Source: an archaeon (GTDB lineage: Archaea > Thermoproteota > Nitrososphaeria > Nitrososphaerales > UBA183). From it: a stretch of DNA of 24,704 nucleotides. The notes under the pieces are model-generated. The model saw only the letters and a program-made list of their open reading frames with translations, searched no databases and was not told where the DNA came from. Positions 7,855-15,177 of the stretch are shown piece after piece (the stretch's first letter is position 1; every line of letters starts with the position of its first letter). The position numbers were made by a program, and so were the translations under genes. The stretch covers positions 1 through 24,704 of the forward strand of contig JAJYNM010000023.1 in NCBI GenBank assembly GCA_021786335.1, written 5' to 3'.

Positions 7855-8670
7855 ATGGCAGGAAAGAAGGGTCCGATTGAGAGGTTCTTCGGGGCCCACG
7901 CTCAGGAGTATTCGAAGAGCCGGGGCCACGCCCACGGCACAGACCTCGCCAGCCTGCTTGCGGCCCTAGACCCGAAGCCAGGCGATGTCGCCCTTGACGT
8001 AGCCACTGGGACTGGGTTCACGGCAGTAGCCATTGCCCCACTCGTCGGGCGGGTTACGGGCATAGACGTGACCTCTGAGATGCTCGAAGAGGCCAAGCGT
8101 CTAAGTTCGTCCAAGGGTTTGGCTAATACCACGTTCGAGTTGGGGGACGCGCTAGACATCAGAGCCAGCGACGGTTCGTTCGACATTGTGACGACGAGGA
8201 GGGCGACACACCACTTCGCCGACGTCCCTCGATTCATCCAGGAGGCTAAGAGGGTGCTGAAGCCAGGAGGACGCCTGGGGGTTGCAGATATGTCGCCACC
8301 CGAAGGGGCCGAGGCCTTTTCGAACACGATTGAAAAACTCCGCGACTGCAGCCACGTGGAAGCGTTCACCCCCGGCAAGTGGAGGTCGATGATCTCTGCG
8401 GCCGGGCTAGAGATACGTTTTTCGCAGGTCCTCGACGAGCAGGTTTCATTCGAGAAGTGGCTCGACCCGGTAGGACTGGGTGGGCCAGAGGAAAAGTCGG
8501 TAAGGCGCGCCTGGGGGGACGCCGACCGAATCATTAGGACGTTACTCCATGCGGTCTTCGAGAAAGGCACCATAAACAGGTGGACGAAGTCTAGGGTGGT
8601 TCTCGTCGCCTCGAAACCCCGAGTGCCGCGGTATCACAAACAGCTTAAAACAAAACCATCGTTCGTCTAG
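7855..8670 (+). CDS. class I SAM-dependent methyltransferase (UbiE-like)
   Basis: This 271-residue protein has the SAM-binding motif I, V-A-L-D-V-A-T-G-T-G (45-54), the acidic motif II residue at D71 (G-I-D-V-T-S-E-M-L), D99 of the G-D-A-L motif, and motif-like L-K-P-G-G-R-L-G (136-143). The R-A-T-H-H-F segment (115-120) resembles the substrate-side motif of UbiE and arsenite-type methyltransferases. The substrate is unknown. A basic C-terminal tail (about 25 residues with several K and R) extends beyond the usual fold. Its last codons carry the TATA box of dinB. Confidence 0.82.
   Translation: MAGKKGPIERFFGAHAQEYSKSRGHAHGTDLASLLAALDPKPGDVALDVATGTGFTAVAIAPLVGRVTGIDVTSEMLEEAKRLSSSKGLANTTFELGDALDIRASDGSFDIVTTRRATHHFADVPRFIQEAKRVLKPGGRLGVADMSPPEGAEAFSNTIEKLRDCSHVEAFTPGKWRSMISAAGLEIRFSQVLDEQVSFEKWLDPVGLGGPEEKSVRRAWGDADRIIRTLLHAVFEKGTINRWTKSRVVLVASKPRVPRYHKQLKTKPSFV
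8643..8651 (+). promoter_or_regulatory. TATA box of dinB
   Basis: GCTTAAAAC, centred about 28 bases before the TTG at 8675, lies inside the last codons of the methyltransferase gene. It predicts that dinB has its own leaderless transcript although the genes are only 4 bases apart. Confidence 0.5.
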
Positions 8671-8674
8671 ATCC

Positions 8675-9775
8675 TTGGACCGCGTGGTTGGGCACATCGA
8701 CCTCGACTACTTCTATGCCCAGGTCGAGGAGGTAGAGAACCCATCGCTGAAGTCCAGGCCCGTCATCGTGTGCGTCTTCTCCGGGAGGACAGAAGACAGC
8801 GGGGTGGTTAGTACCGCTAACTACAAGGCAAGGGAACTAGGGGTGCGCTCAGGGATGCCCATATCATCGGCAAAGAAGGCGCTCGACGGAACGGACGCGG
8901 CGGTAATCAAGATGGAGCATGAGAAATACGAAATCGTCTCTGGCAGAATCATGGAGGAACTCGAGGGGCGCGTAGACGTCTTGGAGCCCACCGGCATAGA
9001 CGAGGCTTTCTTCGACGTTACATCTTCGACCGGCGGAGACTACTCGAAGGCCGTGGAAGCTGCAAACTCGATCAAAACCGCGATTTTTGCCCGGGAGCAC
9101 CTCACGAGCTCCATCGGGCTAGGGAGGAGCAAGATTGTCGCGAAGTTGGGATCTGACATCGCTAAGCCCAACGGACTGAAGGCGGTCTCCCCGGAAGAGA
9201 CTGAATCGTTCCTGGCCTCCATCCCTGTAGCCAAACTCTACGGAGTCGGCCCCAAGACATCGGCCACCCTCGGCGGCATGGGAATCAGGACTGCTGGAGA
9301 GCTCGCAAGGGCTCAGCCTGCAGACCTGGAAAGAGCGTTCGGGAGAAAGCTGAGCGCGTATCTTCTGGGCGCAGCAACCGGGACGGACCCTGACCCCGTG
9401 GTGTCTGGAGCTCCGCCCACCCAGTTCAGCCGAATCGTCACCCTCAAACGAGATACCAGAGATCCGCAAGAGGCATTTGATCAACTCTCCAAGGGAGTGG
9501 AACACGTCCACCGTAAGCTTGTCGCGTCAGGCAAGACGTTTAGGACGGTGACAGCGATAGGAATACTGGCAGACCTCTCGACCAAAACGAAGAGCTTGAG
9601 CTTGGACGTCCCATCAGACGATGCCGCGGTGCTCCGAGAGCTTGCTCTTTCACTGTTCCAAGAGCTCAGCGGGTCGGTAGCGAGGGACTTCAGGAGGGTC
9701 GGAATCCGCGTGTCAGGGCTTTCCATCGTCGAGAACCAGAGCTCGCTCACCCAATTCCTCCGCCCTAACGGGTGA
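8675..9775 (+). CDS. dinB: Y-family DNA polymerase IV (Dpo4/DinB)
   Basis: This is a translesion DNA polymerase. The N-terminal D-L-D-Y-F-Y-A-Q-V-E-E-V motif holds the first metal ligand and the steric-gate tyrosine. V-F-S-G-R-T-E-D-S-G and N-Y-K-A-R-E-L-G-V-R-S-G are the fingers motifs of Sulfolobus Dpo4, and G-I-D-E-A-F-F-D (near residue 107) contains the catalytic D-E pair. Helix-hairpin-helix segments (V-A-K-L-Y-G-V-G-P-K-T) and a little-finger domain follow. The C-terminus Q-S-S-L-T-Q-F-L fits a PIP box for binding the PCNA clamp. The length of 366 residues is typical. It starts with TTG and its stop overlaps the SWIM gene start. Confidence 0.94.
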   Translation: MDRVVGHIDLDYFYAQVEEVENPSLKSRPVIVCVFSGRTEDSGVVSTANYKARELGVRSGMPISSAKKALDGTDAAVIKMEHEKYEIVSGRIMEELEGRVDVLEPTGIDEAFFDVTSSTGGDYSKAVEAANSIKTAIFAREHLTSSIGLGRSKIVAKLGSDIAKPNGLKAVSPEETESFLASIPVAKLYGVGPKTSATLGGMGIRTAGELARAQPADLERAFGRKLSAYLLGAATGTDPDPVVSGAPPTQFSRIVTLKRDTRDPQEAFDQLSKGVEHVHRKLVASGKTFRTVTAIGILADLSTKTKSLSLDVPSDDAAVLRELALSLFQELSGSVARDFRRVGIRVSGLSIVENQSSLTQFLRPNG

Positions 9776-10164
9776 TCACGGTGGCACAAGAGAAGGACCT
9801 CATGAAGACGAGGTTCCCTGAATTCGAAAGGTATGGGGCGAAGCTGGACAGGGCCCTGGATGCTGCTGTATCGGGGAGCGTCAAGGAAGCCCGTTTCTCC
9901 CCGAGCGGGAGGAAGGTGATAACAGTAGTCGGCAGGCTAGGTGACGAATTCATCGACCCAGAAAGGCCCTACTGTTCATGTAGCAACTTCTTCTTCCGCG
10001 TCCTAGGCGGAAAGGAAGAAACCTGCTACCACCTGCTGGGCTACAGAATCGCAACCAAAGTAGGGAAAGTCGACGTGACAGAGTTCGCTGACGAAGACTA
10101 TGGGGCGTATCTTTCTGCCGCCGTCCGTGATGTATTCGAGGTGCAACGCAGAAGCGGCGGCTGA
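9772..10164 (+). CDS. SWIM zinc-finger protein coupled to dinB
   Basis: This 130-residue protein has a SWIM zinc finger, C-x-C-x14-C-x-H, with ligands C68, C70, C85 and H87. SWIM domains bind DNA or proteins; in eukaryotes and some archaea they are found in partners of RecA/Rad51-type recombinases. The GTG start at 9772 overlaps the dinB stop (GTGA), so the two are almost certainly co-translated; a GTG at 9781 is an alternative start. The context points to a DNA-damage tolerance role, perhaps guiding the polymerase. This role is inference; the finger itself is clear. Confidence 0.72.
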   Translation: MITVAQEKDLMKTRFPEFERYGAKLDRALDAAVSGSVKEARFSPSGRKVITVVGRLGDEFIDPERPYCSCSNFFFRVLGGKEETCYHLLGYRIATKVGKVDVTEFADEDYGAYLSAAVRDVFEVQRRSGG

Positions 10165-10171
10165 TTAAGGA

Positions 10172-10283
10172 TGGAGCCGCGGGAGGGCTTTCCGTGCACA
10201 TGGGCATTTCGGTCCCTCGACCTTGTGCTTTCGTGGCGTTTGCTTACAAGGCACACGCTCTAGCCAGGCTGAGCTACCGCGGC
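10172..10283 (-). tRNA. tRNA-Thr(UGU) with two introns
   Basis: The acceptor stem is GCCGCGG/CCGCGGC, the D-stem GCTC/GAGC and the anticodon stem TGTGC/GCACA. The loop has T33 and anticodon TGT (10248-10246). The variable loop is AGGTC and the T-stem GAGGG/CCCTC. U73, G1-C72 and C2-G71 fit archaeal threonine identity, and CCA is encoded. The anticodon loop is interrupted at the canonical 37/38 site by 15 bases (10244-10230) that form a bulge-helix-bulge with one mismatch. The T-loop is 26 bases instead of 7; a second bulge-helix-bulge removes 19 bases (10207-10189) at position 59/60. The spliced T-loop would read ACCGAAG, lacking the usual T54 and T55, so function is slightly in doubt. Confidence 0.85.
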
Positions 10284-10305
10284 ACGCCCCATCGCCTTGG
10301 GCTCG

Positions 10306-10312
10306 GTTTATC
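10306..10312 (-). promoter_or_regulatory. TATA box of tRNA-Thr
   Basis: GATAAAC on the minus strand is centred about 26 bases before the first base of the tRNA. Transcription would start at or next to the mature 5' end, leaving little or no leader. Confidence 0.4.
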
Positions 10313-10332
10313 ACCTTTCTGACTGCGATACC

Positions 10333-10340
10333 ACTTAACC
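10333..10340 (+). promoter_or_regulatory. TATA box of the first aldo-keto reductase
   Basis: ACTTAACC is centred about 27 bases before the GTG at 10363 and supports that start as leaderless. Confidence 0.4.
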
Positions 10341-10362
10341 CCCCCGTAGATGACGCCGCCGC

Positions 10363-11157
10363 GTGGAATATCGCTACCTCGGGCGGACACACGAGAAGGT
10401 CTCTACCATCGGCATGGGCACCTGGAAAATCGGCTCGTACGCGAGCGCCGCAGAGCGCCAAGCCCAAGTGGACGCCCTGAGGAGGGGCATCGAGCTTGGC
10501 ATCAACCTCATCGACACCGCAGAGATGTATGCCCACGGAAGGTCAGAAAAGGTGGTTGCTGACGCGATCAAAGGCGTCCGGAGCGACGTCTTCATAGCGT
10601 CGAAGGTATCCCCGGAGAACCTTCATCACGACAGCGTACTCAAGGCATGTAGGGCTAGCCTGACGAGGCTAGGGACTTCCTACATCGACCTTTACCAAGT
10701 GCATTGGCCGAACCCAAAGATACCGATAAGGGAGACTATGGCGGCGATGGAACGTCTGGTCGAGGAGGGCGCCATCAGGTTCATCGGGGTCAGTAATTTC
10801 AGCGTGGCGCAGACACAAGAAGCCAGAGGTGCGTTATCGAGGAACGAAATCGACTCCAACCAGGTGGAATACTCATTCAGCAACAGACTCGTCGAGGCAG
10901 ACATATTGCCCTATTGTACTAGAGAAGAGGTCTCGCTCATAGCCTATAGCCCTCTTGCCAGGGGGAAGTTAGCCGACTCCATACCAAAGACAATACTTCA
11001 GAAATACAAGATGTCCCCTGCCCAGGTGATGCTCAACTGGGTCACACGGAATCCACGCGTGTTAGCGATCCCCAAGGCTGCCAGCATCCTCCACGTGGAG
11101 GAGAACGCTTCATCGGTCTCGGCGAGGCTCACCCCTGCCGAGTATGGTCAACTGTAG
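10363..11157 (+). CDS. aldo-keto reductase
   Basis: An NADPH-dependent (beta/alpha)8-barrel oxidoreductase. The catalytic tetrad is visible: D51 and Y56 (L-I-D-T-A-E-M-Y), K81 (I-A-S-K-V) and H114 (Y-Q-V-H-W-P). I-G-V-S-N-F-S and the C-terminal I-P-K-A-A-S segment, which binds the cofactor phosphate, are present. At 264 residues it is complete but on the short side. It starts with GTG. A paralogue lies about 4 kb away on the other strand (15178-16026). The substrate is unknown. Confidence 0.86.
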   Translation: MEYRYLGRTHEKVSTIGMGTWKIGSYASAAERQAQVDALRRGIELGINLIDTAEMYAHGRSEKVVADAIKGVRSDVFIASKVSPENLHHDSVLKACRASLTRLGTSYIDLYQVHWPNPKIPIRETMAAMERLVEEGAIRFIGVSNFSVAQTQEARGALSRNEIDSNQVEYSFSNRLVEADILPYCTREEVSLIAYSPLARGKLADSIPKTILQKYKMSPAQVMLNWVTRNPRVLAIPKAASILHVEENASSVSARLTPAEYGQL

Positions 11158-11169
11158 AGGGTGTAAATT

Positions 11170-11292
11170 CTATTCAGTTGGCATTGGATATAGGCATCTA
11201 GAGCAACACGAGTATGCCATTTCGAGGCTGTTTTTCGGATTCAAGTCGCTGTCGCACCAGACACAACGTCCCCATGAAGCTGCAATCTGCAT
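11170..11292 (-). CDS. zinc-finger microprotein (40 aa)
   Basis: This short frame starts with ATG at 11292 and ends with TAG. The product has C10-x2-C13, then C29-C30-x2-C33, in the pattern C-V-W-C ... S-C-C-S-R-C-L-Y-P, resembling small archaeal treble-clef zinc fingers (C-x2-C ... C-S-x2-C). A good TATA box (TTTATATG on the minus strand, 11316-11323) is centred 27 bases before the ATG, exactly as at the leaderless genes nearby. The frame stays open further upstream to 11430, but that part has no promoter. It lies in the convergent gap between the aldo-keto reductase and valS. No function can be given. The main doubt is its small size. Confidence 0.5.
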   Translation of the reverse strand: MQIAASWGRCVWCDSDLNPKNSLEMAYSCCSRCLYPMPTE

Positions 11293-11315
11293 ATCGGCGC
11301 AACGGTCAGATTCCT

Positions 11316-11323
11316 CATATAAA
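11316..11323 (-). promoter_or_regulatory. TATA box of the zinc-finger microprotein
   Basis: TTTATATG on the minus strand, with its centre 27 bases before the ATG at 11292. It may instead drive a non-coding transcript. Confidence 0.4.
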
Positions 11324-11440
11324 CTAAGACAAAAGACGGCAGCTGCTTCGTCATTCACCAAAGTGAGGTCCAAGCCCCGTTTGGTGTCTTTTACGCCATC
11401 AACGGAAGCGCCGCCGAAGCCGCAATCCAATAGAGTTCGA

Positions 11441-13780
11441 TTACTTGGTGATGTGGTGCATCCGCATTAGGTCCTTTTCAAAGTGCTTGAGACGGACAGG
11501 AATCCGCACCGCTATTGGGTCCTTCAGGGCCAACCCCTTGTCCTTCTTGGTCTTCCAGACCTGGGCATTAAATTCCATGATGCCCTGACTCACCTTCTCG
11601 CTCACTTCGAACTTCTCCGCCTTAGGGAACACCTCTAGATGTATGCTCTGAGTCCCATAGAGCTTCCTCCAGGCGTAGTCTGTCAGGTAGGGGATGACCG
11701 GGGCCAGAAGCAGCAACAGGGTCTTCACCACCTTGTGCAGCGTATACCACGCGGCCTCCTGCTCAGCCTTGGTGGCGCTGTCTCCATAGGCCCTCCCCTT
11801 CGCCATCTCGAGGTAGTTGGACGCGAAGACGTTCCAGAGGAACTCCCTCGTCTTCGTAGAGACGGCGAACACATCGAAACGACCATAGGCCTCCACGCAA
11901 CTTTCAGTCAGCTTACCTAACTCATTCAGCATCCATTTGTCTGTCCAGGTGAGCTCCGCCTTCTCCGGGATGGGGAACGAACTGATGAAACGGCAGGTAT
12001 TCCAAAACTTCGTCAGGAACTTGCCGGCCCCTACAATCCTCTCCTCACTGAACCGGAAGTCATATCCTAACCCGGCTTCAGAAGCGCCCCAGAACCTGAA
12101 GGCGTCGGCACCTGACTTTACCAAGATTGGCTCCGCATCGACGAAGTTGCCGAGGCTCTTGCTCATTTTCCTCCCCTGGGCGTCCTGGCCCATCCCCCCT
12201 ATCCACACGTGCTTGAACGGCTCCTTCCCAGTCAGCTGGTAGCACTTCAGCATGGTGTAGTAGAGCCACGTCCTCACTATGTCTTTCCCCTGCACTCTGA
12301 CAGTAGTAGGATAGGTCAGGCTGTGGAAACGGGCATTTTTCATGTGCTTTGATACATAGAGTGGGGACAGGCTTGAGTCCATCCAGGTGTCGAACGTCCG
12401 CGTCTCGCCAACGAACTTCGTGTTGCCACACTTCTTGCATTTCTTGAACGGTGCTTCATCTCTCCACGGGCGGTAGTAGACCCCCGGCTTGGGAAGGTGT
12501 GGGGTACCACACTTACTGCAGTACCAGACCGGAATCTCGGTGGCGTAATATCTGCGTCTAGAGATCGGGTAGTCCGTGGTGAGCACGTCTATCCAGTCGA
12601 ACAATATCTGGCGGTGCATGGCAGGATGGAATTCCATCTTCTTGGCTATCTTCTTCAGAGCCGGTCTGAACTCGAGCTGTTTGAGATAGTATTCTTCCAT
12701 CGGTATGATCTCTATGGGCGTCTTGCTCCTCTCACAGAGCGGCGTCCTATGTTGTATCTGCTCGACCTTCCTGGCTACGCTAATATCTTGAAGGTCTTGG
12801 ATTATCTGTGCCCTCGCATCCTTTATGGCGGTCCCAGCATACTTGCCTGTAACACTGGTCATTTTGCCTTCCATGTCGACAGCTACCACCTCCTTCAGTT
12901 TGAACTCCCTGAACAACATCACGTCGTTGTAGTCTCCGTAGCTGCAGACCATGACCACCCCGCTTCCGAACTTCGGATCCACGCTCTTGTGGGCCTCTAT
13001 GGGCACCTCTTTGTTGTAAATGGGGACGATGGCTGACTTCCCAACGAACTTCTTGTAGCGGACGTCTGTGGGGTTCACTACGAGCATCTGACAGGCGGCT
13101 AGCAGCTCCGGCCTGGTCGTTGCAACTGGCAGCTCGAATCTGCTGTCCTTCACCTTGAAAGCATTCGTGACTAGAAACGTAGGAAGCTCGTCGTACTCTA
13201 TCTCTGCGTCAGCTATAGTGGTGTTACAGTCGGGGCAGTAGTTGTTGGGCCTGTTCGCTACATAAATCAGCCCCTTATTCCAGAGCTCGATGAACGACCA
13301 CTGGGTGAGCTTTCGGTAATCTTCGGAGTCAGTCCTATATTTGTTGTAATAGTCTCCCGAGATTCCAAGAGTCTTTAGGAGGCCGACCATGTATGCCTCG
13401 AGGTCATCCAGGGCGTGCTTGCAGAGGTTGATGAACTCTTCGCGGGGGGTCTTCCTCATCTGGACCCGGTATTTCCTCTCAGCGAAGATTTCGACCGGGA
13501 GTCCATTCCTATCAATACCGATAGGATAAAGGACGTTCAGGCCACGCATTCGTGCCGACCTTGCAATCATATCGATCTGGGTGTACTGGGTCAGCGCGCC
13601 AGGGTGCCACGGTTTGCCTGACGGGTAGGGGGGCGGGGTGTCCATCACAAAATTGAGATTCTTGTTGTTAGATGGCTTGAAATCAAATATCCTTTCATAT
13701 TCCCATATCTGTCTCAGTTCGGCTTCGAGCTTTGGATCCCAAGAAGTGGCCTCAAGCTTCGCCGAGTACTGTGGCTGCAA
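11441..13780 (-). CDS. valS: valyl-tRNA synthetase
   Basis: This class I synthetase charges tRNA-Val. The nucleotide-binding HIGH motif appears as H59-P-G-A in P-P-P-Y-P-S-G-K-P-W-H-P-G-A. The KMSKS motif is intact at 538-542 (G-R-K-M-S-K-S-L-G-N). The CP1 editing insertion (about 195-330) carries A-T-T-R-P-E. Zinc-type cysteine pairs are at 182/185, 421/424 and 448/451, and D-T-W-M-D-S-S-L is the ValRS-type motif. D90-R-N-G-L-P-V-E resembles the archaeal W-D-D-N-G-L-P-T-E. The length of 779 residues is normal for archaeal ValRS. The start is a TTG; a TATA box (TTTTATATT, 13814-13822 on the minus strand) leaves a leader of about 11 bases. LeuRS and IleRS were considered but fit less well. Confidence 0.92.
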   Translation of the reverse strand: MQPQYSAKLEATSWDPKLEAELRQIWEYERIFDFKPSNNKNLNFVMDTPPPYPSGKPWHPGALTQYTQIDMIARSARMRGLNVLYPIGIDRNGLPVEIFAERKYRVQMRKTPREEFINLCKHALDDLEAYMVGLLKTLGISGDYYNKYRTDSEDYRKLTQWSFIELWNKGLIYVANRPNNYCPDCNTTIADAEIEYDELPTFLVTNAFKVKDSRFELPVATTRPELLAACQMLVVNPTDVRYKKFVGKSAIVPIYNKEVPIEAHKSVDPKFGSGVVMVCSYGDYNDVMLFREFKLKEVVAVDMEGKMTSVTGKYAGTAIKDARAQIIQDLQDISVARKVEQIQHRTPLCERSKTPIEIIPMEEYYLKQLEFRPALKKIAKKMEFHPAMHRQILFDWIDVLTTDYPISRRRYYATEIPVWYCSKCGTPHLPKPGVYYRPWRDEAPFKKCKKCGNTKFVGETRTFDTWMDSSLSPLYVSKHMKNARFHSLTYPTTVRVQGKDIVRTWLYYTMLKCYQLTGKEPFKHVWIGGMGQDAQGRKMSKSLGNFVDAEPILVKSGADAFRFWGASEAGLGYDFRFSEERIVGAGKFLTKFWNTCRFISSFPIPEKAELTWTDKWMLNELGKLTESCVEAYGRFDVFAVSTKTREFLWNVFASNYLEMAKGRAYGDSATKAEQEAAWYTLHKVVKTLLLLLAPVIPYLTDYAWRKLYGTQSIHLEVFPKAEKFEVSEKVSQGIMEFNAQVWKTKKDKGLALKDPIAVRIPVRLKHFEKDLMRMHHITK

Positions 13781-13813
13781 GCGATTACATACTGTCCAGC
13801 TTGAGAGTATATG

Positions 13814-13822
13814 AATATAAAA
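13814..13822 (-). promoter_or_regulatory. TATA box of valS
   Basis: TTTTATATT on the minus strand, about 38 bases before the TTG start of valS. The predicted transcription start is near 13791. Confidence 0.5.
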
Positions 13823-13854
13823 CGCCTTTCAGCAGATACCAGGTATAGACCACG

Positions 13855-14601
13855 TCACCTGGCGTAGACCGAAGGGTCTTTCACACCAGCGTCTCTGAAC
13901 GCGACCTTCCGTCGGCGACAATTCGAGCAGACACCACAGTGGACAGGCAGTTTTCTTCCCTTCACAACTTTGAAACCGTACCCAGAATAGCAACTGTAGG
14001 TGTACTCCCAAGGAACCCCAAACTTCTCTCCCAATTCGACCACCTTATCCTTATCATACGTTATGAGGGGGGCGAGTAGCCTGTACCCGCCATGGTGTGT
14101 AGCTTGCTCCTCTAGCCTATTCATCTCCTCTAGGAACTCTGGTGTGTTGTCCTTCATGGCCACAGGGGTCTCTCTGCGGATGCCGATGTAGACGTCATAT
14201 CGCTCTCTTTTTGAGATGTAGAACGACTCGGCATGAGCGAGACCTACGAGCAACAGCAACGCGTTGCGGCACGGGTCCCACCACCTCAGTATCCTCTGCC
14301 TCGCCTTCTCAGGGTCCCAAAGGTCGACCTCCTCCGTCTCTGAAATGGCTCTTTCTTGGTGTGTGAGCACCGAGGTGCTGATGTCTCCCAGCCACTTCAA
14401 ATCGACGATCTTCAGCGGGGCCTTGAGCGCTTTCGAAATTTGCTTGATACAGAACTCCTCGTAATCATATGTCCGTTGTTTGTAGTTACAGAATATCAGA
14501 AGCTGTTTACCTGGCCTAAGTTCCTTCTTGACGTAGTATGCAGTTGCAACAGAGTCCACTCCGCCCGAAATCATGTTCACCGCGCTCCTTTGCTGGCTCA
14601 T
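13855..14601 (-). CDS. queC: 7-cyano-7-deazaguanine (preQ0) synthase
   Basis: QueC converts 7-carboxy-7-deazaguanine to preQ0 with ATP and ammonia; in archaea preQ0 is inserted at G15 of tRNA and becomes archaeosine. The PP-loop motif S-G-G-V-D-S is at 12-17. The zinc cluster near the C-terminus reads C-G-V-C-S-N-C-R-R-R-K-V-A-F, preceded by S-C-Y-S-G in the position of the first cysteine. The family signature G-V-P-W-E-Y-T-Y-S-C is present. At 248 residues it is slightly longer than usual, with a middle insertion around 75-100 (D-L-W-D-P-E-K-A-R). It starts one base after the queT stop, so the two are one operon. QueD, QueE, arcTGT and ArcS are not in the window. Confidence 0.92.
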   Translation of the reverse strand: MSQQRSAVNMISGGVDSVATAYYVKKELRPGKQLLIFCNYKQRTYDYEEFCIKQISKALKAPLKIVDLKWLGDISTSVLTHQERAISETEEVDLWDPEKARQRILRWWDPCRNALLLLVGLAHAESFYISKRERYDVYIGIRRETPVAMKDNTPEFLEEMNRLEEQATHHGGYRLLAPLITYDKDKVVELGEKFGVPWEYTYSCYSGYGFKVVKGRKLPVHCGVCSNCRRRKVAFRDAGVKDPSVYAR

Positions 14602-14602
14602 G

Positions 14603-15091
14603 CTATGTTCCGTATCTCCTCTGAAGGACGCCGAGCCTGCCGACCGCTCTGTAAAAGAGGTATCCCAGTACCGTCGTGGCTAGGAAAATACCCGTCATCA
14701 CTTGCGGTATCTCTACGAACATAGATAGATTAAACGCATAGCTCAGGGCGTAGCTCACCGAGACACTAAGGGCGACCGCGTACAACGTCAGTCCCAAGAA
14801 CACGCTCTTCTTCCTCAGTCTCCAAACGACCCAGGTGAATACAAAGGTGGGTAGTACGTTAATCAGGTCTATCGGCCCCAGAGGATCACCCAACGCAGGT
14901 TGATTGGTGATGAACACTCCCAGGGTCTGCCCGATTATCGCAGGCCATCCTAGCAGCGGGACGAGGCCAACCAACACATTCGCGACCCTGAGGTTGATGA
15001 GCCCATAGCTTACCGGACTAAACACCACCCCGAGGACCACATACATTGCAGCATACACAGCGGCCGTAGCTACGACAAGGCTCCTTCTCAC
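14603..15091 (-). CDS. queT: QueT-family 7-deazaguanine precursor transporter
   Basis: A 162-residue membrane protein with about five hydrophobic segments. I-N-L-R-V-A-N-V-L near residue 33 and G-P-I-D-L-I-N-V-L-P-T near residue 77 match the QueT family, the substrate-binding (S) component of an ECF-type importer for preQ0/preQ1-like compounds. The start is GTG at 15091, supported by a TATA box 27 bases upstream. It precedes queC with one base between, so import and synthesis of the same modified base are co-expressed. The ECF energising subunits are not nearby. Confidence 0.78.
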   Translation of the reverse strand: MRRSLVVATAAVYAAMYVVLGVVFSPVSYGLINLRVANVLVGLVPLLGWPAIIGQTLGVFITNQPALGDPLGPIDLINVLPTFVFTWVVWRLRKKSVFLGLTLYAVALSVSVSYALSYAFNLSMFVEIPQVMTGIFLATTVLGYLFYRAVGRLGVLQRRYGT

Positions 15092-15114
15092 TGTTTGGCT
15101 CCCCCAACACCGGG

Positions 15115-15122
15115 ATTTGTAT
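15115..15122 (-). promoter_or_regulatory. TATA box of the queT-queC operon
   Basis: ATACAAAT on the minus strand is centred 27 bases before the queT GTG. The transcript would therefore be leaderless, which leaves no room for a preQ1-type riboswitch upstream. Confidence 0.5.
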
Positions 15123-15177
15123 GGCGGATCGGGTCGAGGTCACTCACCCGCCAGTTCCGGCCGGGGGAAGAGGTGAT

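Noticed and set aside
11144..11470. Plus-strand 108-residue frame after the aldo-keto reductase
   Set aside because: It has no conserved pattern; the opposite strand gives a better short gene with a promoter.
15092..15177. preQ1-type riboswitch upstream of queT
   Set aside because: The TATA box is 27 bases from the start codon, so there is no leader in which a riboswitch could form.
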